In this document: positions 1 to 7,741 of the stretch, piece by piece
How positions within the stretch are numbered: position 1 is the first letter of the stretch
How the letters are laid out: every line of letters starts with the position of its first letter
From: Mycobacterium gordonae
GTDB lineage: Bacteria; Actinomycetota; Actinomycetes; Mycobacteriales; Mycobacteriaceae
Direction: 5' to 3'
Assembly (NCBI RefSeq): GCF_002101675.1
Contig: NZ_LQOY01000119.1
Coordinates: forward strand, 1-55,478
DNA length: 55,478 nt
Notes under the pieces: model-generated
Seen by the model: the letters and a program-made list of their open reading frames with translations, nothing else
What the model was told of the DNA's origin: nothing
The model's database searches: none
Translations under genes and position numbers: made by a program

Positions 1-458
1 GGCTGGGCGGGGCGAACATGACCGGCGGCTGGGGCGGCCAAGGCGGCAATGCCGGGTGGTTCGGCAACGGTGGCGCCGGTGGCGCGGGCGCCTTCGGCCC
101 CGCGGGCGGAGGCGACGGCGGCAACGGGGGGAACGGCGGCCAGTACTTCGGCAGTGGCGGGGCCGGCGGCGACGGGTACGGATCCAGCACGGCCCTGCGC
201 GGCGGCGTCGGGGGTGACGGTGGTGACGGCGGGCAATTCGGCAACGGTGGCCAGGGCGGTCAGGGCGGGCAAGCATCTCTCGCCAACGGATCGGGGGGAG
301 CCGGCGGCAGCGGCGGCAGCGCGCAATTCGTCGGCGACGGCGGCGACGGCGGCGCTGGTGGCGCCGGTTTCGATCCCGCACACGGCGGGGCGGGCGGCAG
401 TGGCGGCCAATACTTCGGCCGGCCCGGACTGCAGGGGGCCGAGGGCCTCGGCCCGTAG
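1..458 (+). CDS. PGRS-type glycine-rich protein, C-terminal part (5' end outside window)
   Basis: The frame is open from base 3 to the TAG at 456-458 and gives about 151 residues, almost entirely GGxGG/GNGG units interspersed with short motifs such as QYFGSGG and QFGNGG. This is the composition of the PGRS domain of mycobacterial PE_PGRS proteins, which are surface-associated or exported through type VII secretion. The N-terminal PE domain, if present, lies outside the window, so membership of the PE family is inferred from composition only. The final residues (GRPGLQGAEGLGP) leave the repeat and mark a genuine C terminus. Antisense and other-frame open stretches here are composition artefacts. 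Confidence 0.85.
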   Translation, partial: LGGANMTGGWGGQGGNAGWFGNGGAGGAGAFGPAGGGDGGNGGNGGQYFGSGGAGGDGYGSSTALRGGVGGDGGDGGQFGNGGQGGQGGQASLANGSGGAGGSGGSAQFVGDGGDGGAGGAGFDPAHGGAGGSGGQYFGRPGLQGAEGLGP

Positions 459-524
459 ACCTACCGCCCGAGACGGGTAGAACTACGCAGGCAGGGCCCC
501 GCGCCGAACGGCAAAGCTGCTTGG

Positions 525-1910
525 ATGACCACTTTGATGGGCTTTCTCAGCCCCACTGAATTGGGCGCGCGCACCCCTTCTGACCGTGATCGCGCTATCG
601 ACGTCATCCGCATCACCGCCCTCGTCGGCGTCGTTATCGGCCACACCGTGATGGCCATCAGCATCATCCGCGGCGGCGTGCTGATCTGGGACAACCTGCT
701 CACCACCTCGGTGGTGTTTCAGGCGCTGACGTGGATCTTCCAGATCATGCCGCTGTTCTTCTTCGCCGGCGCCGCGGCGTGCGTGGCGTCCTGGCAGCCA
801 AGTAGCGACTGGGGAACCTGGTTGATGACGCGCTGTACCCGGCTGTTCCGGCCGGTGTTCTACTACTTCGCATTTTGGGCGGTCACCCTGGCCGTTCTTT
901 ATCCCTTTCTGCCGCAACATGTTTACGAACCTGTCGCCGGCATCAGCATTCAGTTGTTGTGGTTCCTCGGCGTCTACGTGCTGGTGTTGGCCGCGATGCC
1001 GGTCTTGTCCCGGATCACCACACCGGCCCGTCTGGTAGCCGGGGTCACCGGCACCTACGCGATGGTCGCGCTGATTGACGCGGTCCGGTTGCACTGGGTT
1101 GCGGCGGCACCGCTCGGCTACCTCAATCTCGCGGCCTGGCTGATCCCCGCGATGTTCGGTGTCGCCTACCGGCGCCGGCTGGTCACCGGCCGCGCGGCGC
1201 TGGTCGCCGCAGCGTTGCTACTCCTGGTGAACGTGGCCCTGCTTAACTGGGGGCCGTACGAACTGAGCCTGGTCGGCATCGAGGGTATGCGCCTGCCCAA
1301 CATGAGCCCGCCGTCGCTGTTGCTCGCCGGGCACGCAATCGTGTTGAGCGCGTTGGCGATCGCGGCAGCGCCGGCGATCAACCGGTGGGCGCGTCGGCCA
1401 CGGGTGTGGTGGTTCACGGTGATCGGCAACTCCGGGGCGATGACGCTCTACTTGTGGCACATGCCCGCATTGTTGGCGGTGCACGTGCTCTTCGACACCT
1501 TCGGGCACCCACGCTTCCCGGGTCAACCGGACTTTCTCACGGTGACGTTCGAGCAGCTGTTCATCATGATCGGCGTGGTGGCGGTGCTGTTCGTGGCGCT
1601 GCGCCCGCTGGAAAACAGGCCGTTGCCCGGCTGGGACGGCGCTCTTGGTGTCACGTCGGTCCGGCGCGGCCACGCGGTCGGTGCGCTGTTGTGTGTGGCC
1701 GGGGCGGCACTGCTCGCCGCGGTGAAGTGGGGACTGAAGGACGACGGGCTGGTGTGCGTCACGGTGATGCTGGCGGCGCTGCTGGCCGCGCGGCTGCTCA
1801 GCCGTCGGAGTCCGGAGCGGCCAGCAGCATCTGCAGCGTCGTACGCAGTTCGCTCAGTCGGCGCTGCCCGAGCACATGCTCCCAGTGCCCCTCCAATTCG
1901 AGTGCGGTAG
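525..1910 (+). CDS. Acyltransferase-3 family integral membrane protein
   Basis: 461 residues with about ten hydrophobic segments. The N-terminal block (RDRAIDVIRITALVGVVIGH, residues about 21-40) fits the acyltransferase-3 family, in which an Arg/His near the first membrane helix is needed to move acyl groups onto sugars or lipids at the membrane. The substrate cannot be read from sequence. ATG 525 is the first start after the PGRS stop. The last 37 residues are Ala/Arg/Pro-rich, non-hydrophobic, and encoded opposite the 3' end of the MarR gene (113-bp convergent overlap). This suggests a lengthened C-terminal tail, or a lost earlier stop. Confidence 0.8.
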   Translation: MTTLMGFLSPTELGARTPSDRDRAIDVIRITALVGVVIGHTVMAISIIRGGVLIWDNLLTTSVVFQALTWIFQIMPLFFFAGAAACVASWQPSSDWGTWLMTRCTRLFRPVFYYFAFWAVTLAVLYPFLPQHVYEPVAGISIQLLWFLGVYVLVLAAMPVLSRITTPARLVAGVTGTYAMVALIDAVRLHWVAAAPLGYLNLAAWLIPAMFGVAYRRRLVTGRAALVAAALLLLVNVALLNWGPYELSLVGIEGMRLPNMSPPSLLLAGHAIVLSALAIAAAPAINRWARRPRVWWFTVIGNSGAMTLYLWHMPALLAVHVLFDTFGHPRFPGQPDFLTVTFEQLFIMIGVVAVLFVALRPLENRPLPGWDGALGVTSVRRGHAVGALLCVAGAALLAAVKWGLKDDGLVCVTVMLAALLAARLLSRRSPERPAASAASYAVRSVGAARAHAPSAPPIRVR

Positions 1911-2268
1911 AACGCATTACGCGCAGCGTCTGGCGGCCACGCGGGGTGAGTTCGATGATTCTGGTGCGGGCGTCGCCGGGGTTCGATTCCCGGGTGACGT
2001 AACCGTGCCGCTCCAGAACCGTAATGGCTTGAGCGACCGCCTGGCGGCTCACCCCCAACCGGTCGGCCAGGTCGGAGGCGTGCAAACCACCGGTGGCCAG
2101 CGGCACCAGGGCCACCGCTTGCGCCGGGCGAATCCCGTCCAGCCCGGCCGCGGCGAACGCACTCTGCAGCCGCGGACGCCCGGCGGCCGCCAACCGTTGC
2201 ACCAGGGCGGGCACCGTGGGTTCCCACTGAGCGTCTGCGTGACCTCGCATGACTGCAGAGTCTGCCAT
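1798..2268 (-). CDS. MarR-family transcriptional regulator
   Basis: 156 residues from ATG 2268. The winged-helix core is visible: LHASDLADRLGVSRQAVAQA is the recognition helix-turn-helix (about residues 62-81), and the following wing contains DARTRIIELTPRGR. MarR proteins are dimeric repressors that usually respond to small phenolic or lipophilic ligands. An ATG at 2298 also opens this frame, but it lies inside a perfect 17-bp palindrome (2281-2297) that looks like this protein's operator, so the downstream start is preferred; ATG 2250 is also possible. It is divergent from the esterase lipoprotein gene and probably regulates it and itself. Confidence 0.85.
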   Translation of the reverse strand: MADSAVMRGHADAQWEPTVPALVQRLAAAGRPRLQSAFAAAGLDGIRPAQAVALVPLATGGLHASDLADRLGVSRQAVAQAITVLERHGYVTRESNPGDARTRIIELTPRGRQTLRVMRSTALELEGHWEHVLGQRRLSELRTTLQMLLAAPDSDG

Positions 2269-2280
2269 CAGATTAATTTT

Positions 2281-2297
2281 TGACAAGTTACTTGTCA
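2281..2297. promoter_or_regulatory. Perfect palindrome, candidate MarR operator
   Basis: TGACAAGT-T-ACTTGTCA is an exact inverted repeat with 8-bp arms around one base. It lies between the divergent MarR gene (start 2268) and the esterase lipoprotein gene (ATG 2327). Size and position fit a MarR dimer site controlling both promoters. No experimental support is available here. Confidence 0.65.
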
Positions 2298-2326
2298 TTC
2301 TCGGGTGCGGCTGTCACCATGGGCGG

Positions 2327-3268
2327 ATGGCATCTCGCTACGCCCGGGCCTGCATCGTTGTCCTCATCGCGGCACTGGCCGTGCTGCTGGGAGGTTGTTT
2401 CGGCGGCGGCCACGCCGTCGGGTCACCGGAACACCCGACCATCCCAGTCGGTAAGTCCTCGCAGAGCATCGAGTGGGCCGGCACCACTCGGACGTTCCAC
2501 GTGTATAGGCCGCAGGGGTTGTCGGATGCCGCACCTCTGGTGGTGATGCTGCACGGCGGATTCGGCAGCGGCGCCCAGGCCGAGAGCTCGTACCGCTGGG
2601 ACACCGAGGCCGACAAGGGGCATTTCCTGGTCGCTTACCCGGATGGCCAGGGCCGGGCCTGGAACGCCGGCTCGTGCTGCGGCAATCCGTCCGAAACAAA
2701 CCTCGACGACGTCGGATTCATCGGCGCGGTCGTGGACGCCATCAAAGGGCAGACGCCCGTCGATGCGGCCCGGGTGTACGTCACCGGAATGTCGAACGGC
2801 GCCATGATGGCACTGAGGATGGCGTGTGAGACGGATCTGTTCGCCGCGATCGCGCCGGTGGCGGGCACCCTGGTCACCGATTGTTCACGGGCTCGCCCCA
2901 CCTCGGTGCTGCAGATCCACGGCACCGCCGACGCGAGTGTTCCCTATAACGGTGGTCCCGGAAAGGCCTTGAAAATCAACGGGACTCCGCGGGTCGACGG
3001 CTTACCGGTGCCGACTGTGACGGCCGCGTGGCGCGCCATCGACAGCTGCGCAGCGCCAACCTCGACCACCGCCGGCGCGGTAACCACCGAGACGGCCGTG
3101 TGCCCGCAGGGCCGCACCGTTGAGTTGATCTCGGTGGCCGACGCCGGCCACCAATGGCCCGGTGGAGTCCGCGGTCCCGTCTTGGAGCGGCTGGGCCTTC
3201 CGCAACCGTCCACGGCGCTGGACGCCACCGACACCATCTGGCAGTTCTTCAGTCAGCACCACCGCTGA
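2327..3268 (+). CDS. Secreted lipoprotein esterase, PHB-depolymerase/LpqC-like
   Basis: 313 residues. ATG 2327 is preferred over the in-frame start at 2249 because it gives a clean lipoprotein signal: MASR, a hydrophobic stretch, then the lipobox LGGC (Cys about 24). The mature part is an alpha/beta hydrolase of the poly(3-hydroxybutyrate) depolymerase/feruloyl esterase type. The nucleophile elbow is GMSNG, the acid is probably the Asp in HGTADASVPYNGG, and the His is in AGHQWPGG. The closest M. tuberculosis protein in memory is LpqC. It is expected to be anchored on the outer face of the cell membrane and to act on small esters. Divergent from the MarR gene, with the palindrome between them. 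Confidence 0.82.
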   Translation: MASRYARACIVVLIAALAVLLGGCFGGGHAVGSPEHPTIPVGKSSQSIEWAGTTRTFHVYRPQGLSDAAPLVVMLHGGFGSGAQAESSYRWDTEADKGHFLVAYPDGQGRAWNAGSCCGNPSETNLDDVGFIGAVVDAIKGQTPVDAARVYVTGMSNGAMMALRMACETDLFAAIAPVAGTLVTDCSRARPTSVLQIHGTADASVPYNGGPGKALKINGTPRVDGLPVPTVTAAWRAIDSCAAPTSTTAGAVTTETAVCPQGRTVELISVADAGHQWPGGVRGPVLERLGLPQPSTALDATDTIWQFFSQHHR

Positions 3269-3273
3269 AGCAG

Positions 3274-3828
3274 TCAGCGACGTTTGGTGGGCCACACCGC
3301 CATTCGGTCGATGATGCGGTCTCGCAGTACGAAGGTGTGAAAGAGAACCGCGCTGACATGCGCGGTGAAGGCCAGGAACAGCAGCAGGGCGAAAATTCCG
3401 TGCGCCTGGCGCAGCACCGCGTAGATGTCGATGTTGTGCGGAGCGATGCCGGGCAGGTGAAACGGCCCCAGGGAGACGATCGGATTGCGCGCGGCCGATA
3501 GCATCGCCCACCCCGTCAGCGGCTGAACGAACAGCAAGCCGTACAGCAGATATTCCGAATATGAGGCGATACGGCGTTCGGCTGGGCCCATGGTGGCCAA
3601 GAACGGCGGCAGGGTGTGGGTCCACCGGTTGATCAGGCGGATCACCGCGACGATCAGGATCAACACACCCAGCGGGCGGTGAATCGCCAGCAGCAGCGGG
3701 TAAAGGCTCAGTGAGGCGACCATGGTGACCCCGATGAGCAGCTGAGCGATGACCATGGGGGCCATCAGCCAGTGCAGAATCCGCGACGGAACGGCGAACC
3801 GCGGTGAGTCAACTAGTTTCTCGCTCAT
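3274..3828 (-). CDS. Cytochrome b561-type membrane electron carrier
   Basis: 184 residues with four hydrophobic segments and paired histidines suited to binding two b haems: ILHWLMAP (segment 1), AIHRPLG (segment 2), and QAHGIF plus FTAHVSAVLFH in the later helices. The family passes electrons from quinol to periplasmic or extracytoplasmic partners. It overlaps the upstream peroxidase-like gene by 4 bp (ATGA), so the two are translationally coupled. The simplest model is quinol to cytochrome b561 to catalase-like peroxidase, that is, extracytoplasmic peroxide reduction. It converges with the esterase lipoprotein gene, 5 bp away. Confidence 0.85.
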   Translation of the reverse strand: MSEKLVDSPRFAVPSRILHWLMAPMVIAQLLIGVTMVASLSLYPLLLAIHRPLGVLILIVAVIRLINRWTHTLPPFLATMGPAERRIASYSEYLLYGLLFVQPLTGWAMLSAARNPIVSLGPFHLPGIAPHNIDIYAVLRQAHGIFALLLFLAFTAHVSAVLFHTFVLRDRIIDRMAVWPTKRR

Positions 3829-4940
3829 GACACGCGAACCTCGCTGGGCGACTTCGGTTCTCCGGCACGACGGGTGAAGGACCGCGCGTACACACCCGCC
3901 CGGGCCCTGGGGATCGGATCGTCCGACAGGTCCATTCCGTCCGGCAGCACCGTCGGGTCGAAGTTGATGTCCCGGGCGTTGCCTGGCGCTTCGGTCTGCA
4001 CCGCGGAGATGATCACGGTGCCCGCGTCGATGGTGCGGCGAGTCGAGGGCCAGGGTTTGGTGGCGTCGTCGGTGGGGTCCCCGGGCTCTGCGATGGTGAG
4101 GACCAGGCGCCAGCGCACCGGCCGCTGCGCCACGGTGTGAATGAGTTCGTCGAAGAGGTAGTCATTGCCGGACGGCGGTGGCACGGGCGGCTGGTCGCCA
4201 TCGTCGATCGGAGTCAGCGACCAGCGCACCGCAACGGTCGCGCCCGCCGCGTTGGTGAATCGAAAAGCGTTGAGGCCGTTGAAGGTACTGCCCGCGAAGC
4301 CCGCGCTGGGCGGTGCCTGTCTGATGATCTTCATCGCCGCTGCGGTCTCGGGATGGCGCTCCAGGAATGTCGCCATCCGCTGCGGGTCCGGCTTGCCGGT
4401 GTCGGGCTGCGGTTTGGACGCCAACAGCCGCTCGTAGAAACCCTGCGGTGTGCTGTCGGTGAACACCGGCAGGTTGATCATGGCGGTGCGCCACTGCTGA
4501 CCGTCCGACGTCTGCAACAACAGGCCCAAACCGCGCACCGTGTCGGGTTTGTCGGCCTGATCGGGCAGCCCGCCGCCCAGCGAGAACCGCCCGACGACCG
4601 GCACCGTGCCGCGCCGGAACACCGAGGCCCGGCAAATGGCCGTGCCCGACCCGTTGCTCTCGAAAGTTCCTGTGGCGCTGAGCCCTTTGGCGTGGTTGCG
4701 GCGGAAACCGTCGTGGCGCCCGTAAATGTCCTCGAAGCGGTCGGTGAACCGGCCGGGGGTCAGAGCGCCGGGGCGCAGCCAGCCGCCGGTGTAACCGAAA
4801 CCGGCGACGTCCACGGCGGCAAAGCCGGCGACCGCGCTCATCCCCAGCAAGGCCCCTCGCCGCGTCAGCGCGGCGCGCTCCGGAGCATCCTCGTCCTCGC
4901 CCGGTCCCATTCCGCCGTCCTCTCCGCACTGTCCCGACAC
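3825..4940 (-). CDS. Catalase-related peroxidase (SrpA-like) with Tat-type N terminus
   Basis: 371 residues. TRRGALLGMSAVAGFAAV near residues 26-43 is a twin-arginine signal followed by a hydrophobic stretch, so the protein is probably exported folded with its cofactor. The mature part matches the short catalase-related family: distal His in RRNHAKGLSATGTF, catalase-like FTDSTPQGFYE, and a C-terminal RARAGVYARSF with the likely proximal haem Tyr. Such short catalases often have peroxidase rather than catalase activity. Met11 is an alternative start that keeps the signal. Coupled by a 4-bp overlap to the cytochrome b561 gene downstream. Confidence 0.82.
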   Translation of the reverse strand: MSGQCGEDGGMGPGEDEDAPERAALTRRGALLGMSAVAGFAAVDVAGFGYTGGWLRPGALTPGRFTDRFEDIYGRHDGFRRNHAKGLSATGTFESNGSGTAICRASVFRRGTVPVVGRFSLGGGLPDQADKPDTVRGLGLLLQTSDGQQWRTAMINLPVFTDSTPQGFYERLLASKPQPDTGKPDPQRMATFLERHPETAAAMKIIRQAPPSAGFAGSTFNGLNAFRFTNAAGATVAVRWSLTPIDDGDQPPVPPPSGNDYLFDELIHTVAQRPVRWRLVLTIAEPGDPTDDATKPWPSTRRTIDAGTVIISAVQTEAPGNARDINFDPTVLPDGMDLSDDPIPRARAGVYARSFTRRAGEPKSPSEVRVS

Positions 4941-5003
4941 AGTCTCAAGGCTTCTGCTCCCAGCGCACCACGAAGCGGTGCGGCGATAGGTTCAACGGGT
5001 CGA

Positions 5004-5996
5004 TCAGTCGCTGCCGAGCGCCCGGTGTTCGATCAGGTCGCGCAGTCCGCCGGCGCCCAGCCGCTCCCGGAATGCCGGTGCCGTGTAGCCGACCACGGTG
5101 GCGGCGGTGCGAGCGCGCGCGGTCGCCGAGCGTGGCAGGTGGAACAGCACCCCGATCTCGCCGAAGTAGTCCCCGGGCCCGACCACCTTGAATAGTTCCT
5201 CGCCGCCGTCCGCCATTTCGTGCACGATCTCGATCTCGCCCTCGCTCACCACGTAGATCAGCTCACCCATCGTGCTCTGCTCGAAGAGCACCTCGCCGGC
5301 CTTCAACTCAACCGTCTCCGGCTCCCGATCGGTCTCGGCGAAATCGGGTGTCAGCTCGACGACGCGGTCGGCCAGCGGCAGCATCCGGCTGTCGTGGGTG
5401 GCCACCACCACTACCCGGTCGCCGTCGGCGAGCTCCCGGATCAGCCGCAACACCTCCTCGACCTGGATGAAGTCGAGGTGGGCGGTGGGCTCGTCGGCCA
5501 GGATCAAGGGCGGATCCAGTGCGATCGCGCGGGCGACCGCGACGCGTTGCTGCTGACCGCCGGACAGGTCACCCGGGCGGTGCTTCATGCGCTCACCGAG
5601 GTTGACGCGCTCGAGCAATTCCACGGCCCGCTTGCGCGATGCGGCCCGCGACATGCCGGCCGCACGCATCGGCACCATCACGTTCTCCAGCGCGGTGAGG
5701 CTGGGCACCAGGTTGAATGCCTGGAAGACGATGCCCACTTTGTCCCGCCGGTACTTGGCCAACGCGGCGCCGTCGAGGGTCGTGATGTCGAGGTCGTCGA
5801 ACTTGATGGCGCCGGACTTGGGGCGCAGAATGCCGCCCAGGCAGGACAGCAGGGTGGTCTTCCCGCACCCGCTCGGCCCGAGCAGGATCACCAGGGAGCC
5901 GGACGCCACATCGAGGTTCAGCCCGTTGATCGGTCGCAGGGCGTAGCCGCCGCTGTAGTACTCGACGACCAGGTTCTGAATGCTGAGATCGCCCAC
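5004..5996 (-). CDS. ABC transporter ATPase fused to a C-terminal cyclic-nucleotide-binding-like domain (Rv0073-like)
   Basis: 330 residues, the same length I recall for M. tuberculosis Rv0073. The N-terminal ABC domain (about 1-220) is of the MacB/LolD type: Walker A GPSGCGKTT, Q-loop VFQAFNL, signature LSGGQQQR, Walker B LILADEPTAHLD (the usual N of TANLD/TGNLD is H), and switch His in VVATHDS. Residues about 230-325 form a cNMP/Crp-like beta roll: VLFEQSTMGELIYVVSEGEIEI, then GPGDYFGEIGVLFHLPRSATARA. That second block matches the phosphate-binding cassette FGEx(7-8)RSA(T). Paired with the upstream permease, 3 bp away. Substrate unknown; old glutamine-transport labels are not supported by this FtsX-type partner. 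Confidence 0.88.
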   Translation of the reverse strand: MGDLSIQNLVVEYYSGGYALRPINGLNLDVASGSLVILLGPSGCGKTTLLSCLGGILRPKSGAIKFDDLDITTLDGAALAKYRRDKVGIVFQAFNLVPSLTALENVMVPMRAAGMSRAASRKRAVELLERVNLGERMKHRPGDLSGGQQQRVAVARAIALDPPLILADEPTAHLDFIQVEEVLRLIRELADGDRVVVVATHDSRMLPLADRVVELTPDFAETDREPETVELKAGEVLFEQSTMGELIYVVSEGEIEIVHEMADGGEELFKVVGPGDYFGEIGVLFHLPRSATARARTAATVVGYTAPAFRERLGAGGLRDLIEHRALGSD

Positions 5997-5999
5997 TGC

Positions 6000-7049
6000 T
6001 TAGGGACCTCCGAACGCGAGAGCGGGATCAATGGCCACCACGCGCCGCAGCCCGGCAAGGCTGGCCAACAGGCCGATGACGATGGCAACTACCGGTAGTA
6101 GCACGTAGGCGAGTGACGGCACCGCGACGACCATCGGGAACAACGGCGCCAACAGCTTGGAAAGGATAACCCCTACCACCGCGGCCAGCAGCGAGACGAT
6201 CAGCGCCTGCAGCGCCAGACCCGCCAGGATCGAACGAGTCGGCGTGCCGATCGCCTTGAACACCGCGAAGTCGCGTACCCGCTCCAGCGCGGACAGGTAC
6301 ACGACCGATCCGACGATGAGCACCGCCACGATCCACAGCAGGATCGCCACGATCGTGATCGAGTTGACCGCCACCTTCAGCGGCCGGATCAGGTCCTTGA
6401 CGGCGCCGTCGCGGTCGAAAGTGCGGTAGCCGGCCGGCAGGGCACGCGGGGTGCCGTCGATGCCGATCGAGGTGACCATGGGTTGCCCGTTGTAGGCGAC
6501 CTGCTGTAGGCCCTCGGTGGTCAGGAAGATGTTGGGGATCTTGGCCAGCGCCGTCGAGTTGGGCACGATGCCGACGATCTTGAGGGTGTGAGCACCGACC
6601 TGGATGGTGTCGCCGAGGTGGCGGCCCAGCGTGCTCGATGCGGCGACCTCGTCGGGCCGGGACGGCGCACGGCCTTCCGAAACCTGCGGCATCCCGGGTC
6701 CGTGCTCGGGCGCCCCGAATGCGGTGACGTTCCGCGTCGACGCGCCCTCTTTCATGATCGTTCCGACGCACCCCAGCGGCGCCGCCGCGGAAACGCCGGT
6801 CTCGCTTCTCACCCGGGCCAGGTCGACGTCGGGAAACGGGGTCGACCCCAGAAAAGGTCCGGCCGAGCCGTCCTTCACCACGAAAGCGTCGACGCCCAGC
6901 GAATCGACGGTATTGCGGGCCTCGACGGTGAAGCCATTCGCGAGCCCGCTCATCACGAGCGTCATCCCGAAGATCAGTCCGGTGCTGACAATGGCGATAA
7001 CGAGGCGCCGCTTCCGCCATTGCATGTCACGCAGGGCAGCAAAGAGCAT
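6000..7049 (-). CDS. FtsX/MacB-type ABC transporter permease (Rv0072-like)
   Basis: 349 residues, the same length I recall for Rv0072. There is one N-terminal membrane helix (RLVIAIVSTGLIFGMTLVMSG), a large extracytoplasmic MacB-like domain (about 40-215), and three C-terminal helices. VRDFAVFKAIGTPTRSI is the cytoplasmic loop typical of FtsX permeases that contacts the ATPase. Such permeases usually do mechanotransmission or lipid/peptide export rather than solute import. It precedes the ATPase gene in the same operon. Confidence 0.87.
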   Translation of the reverse strand: MLFAALRDMQWRKRRLVIAIVSTGLIFGMTLVMSGLANGFTVEARNTVDSLGVDAFVVKDGSAGPFLGSTPFPDVDLARVRSETGVSAAAPLGCVGTIMKEGASTRNVTAFGAPEHGPGMPQVSEGRAPSRPDEVAASSTLGRHLGDTIQVGAHTLKIVGIVPNSTALAKIPNIFLTTEGLQQVAYNGQPMVTSIGIDGTPRALPAGYRTFDRDGAVKDLIRPLKVAVNSITIVAILLWIVAVLIVGSVVYLSALERVRDFAVFKAIGTPTRSILAGLALQALIVSLLAAVVGVILSKLLAPLFPMVVAVPSLAYVLLPVVAIVIGLLASLAGLRRVVAIDPALAFGGP

Positions 7050-7273
7050 CCCCAGACGCTACCAACGTGCACAACCCCCGGACGGCTTTTGTCCAGGCCG
7101 CGTTATCAGGCAGGAGGCCCTTCCGAGCGGGCCGCCGGACGCCGCGATTCGGGCGTTTATGCCGCGTGACCTAGAATTGGTCGCGGTTAACTGCCGTAGC
7201 GCTGCTTTTGCCGGCGCAGGATTGGTGGTGTTCGGCGGGTTGAAGCAACAGCCCCGGTTTTGCGTGGTTGTCT

Positions 7274-7289
7274 GAAAACGAGCGTTTTC
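7274..7289. promoter_or_regulatory. Perfect inverted repeat upstream of the STAS gene
   Basis: GAAAACG-AG-CGTTTTC is a 7-2-7 perfect palindrome 27 bp before the preferred ATG (7316) of the anti-sigma antagonist gene. It could be an operator or a leader hairpin. It overlaps an unlikely TTG start at 7268, which argues for the downstream start. The 266 bp between the permease start and this gene contain no other coding sequence I can support. Confidence 0.4.
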
Positions 7290-7315
7290 CCGCAAGGATG
7301 GATTTGAGATACAGC

Positions 7316-7693
7316 ATGGTCGATCAACCCGGCGATACAGCGAATCGAGCCCCATTCGAAGTCGAGCAGTACGAGACAGACGGGGCCGTCGTGCTTGCTG
7401 TCTCGGGCGAAGTGGACATGCTCAGCGCTCCGCAGCTGGCTGAGGCGATACAGACGGCGTTGGCTCCCAAGCCCGCGGCACTGGTCGTCGACCTCACCAA
7501 GGTGGAGTTTCTGGCATCGGCTGGGCTGAGTGTTCTGGTGAACGGGCAGGCCGAGGTGTCGGCGCCCACCCGCTTCGCCGTCGTGGCCGACGGTGCGGCC
7601 ACCAGCCGTCCGATGAAACTGATGGGCATCGACAGCCTGCTGTCGTTGCACCGCACCCTGGATAACGCGCTTAGCTGGATCGCCGGTGCCTGA
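7316..7693 (+). CDS. STAS-domain anti-sigma factor antagonist (RsfB/RsbV-like)
   Basis: 125 residues, a single STAS domain. VVLAVSGEVDMLSAPQL is the first strand and helix, and VVDLTKVEFLASAGLSVLV carries the conserved Ser (about residue 68-72) that a partner kinase phosphorylates to switch the antagonist off. Similar in style to mycobacterial RsfB, which releases SigF from its anti-sigma factor. ATG 7316 has GAG 7 bp upstream; ATG 7298 and TTG 7268 are alternatives. A candidate kinase gene follows 48 bp downstream. No sigma factor gene is adjacent, so the target is unknown. Confidence 0.83.
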   Translation: MVDQPGDTANRAPFEVEQYETDGAVVLAVSGEVDMLSAPQLAEAIQTALAPKPAALVVDLTKVEFLASAGLSVLVNGQAEVSAPTRFAVVADGAATSRPMKLMGIDSLLSLHRTLDNALSWIAGA

Positions 7694-7741
7694 GCCTGTC
7701 TCTTGCCGGGAGGGCTGGACCCGCTGACTGTAGGCCCGCTC

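Noticed and set aside
2269..2298. MarR start at ATG 2298
   Set aside because: The ATG lies in the perfect palindrome; downstream ATGs give a normal MarR N terminus.
7268..7315. TTG start at 7268 for the STAS protein
   Set aside because: Adds a non-conserved N terminus and overlaps the palindrome; ATG 7316 has a suitable spacing from a GAG element.
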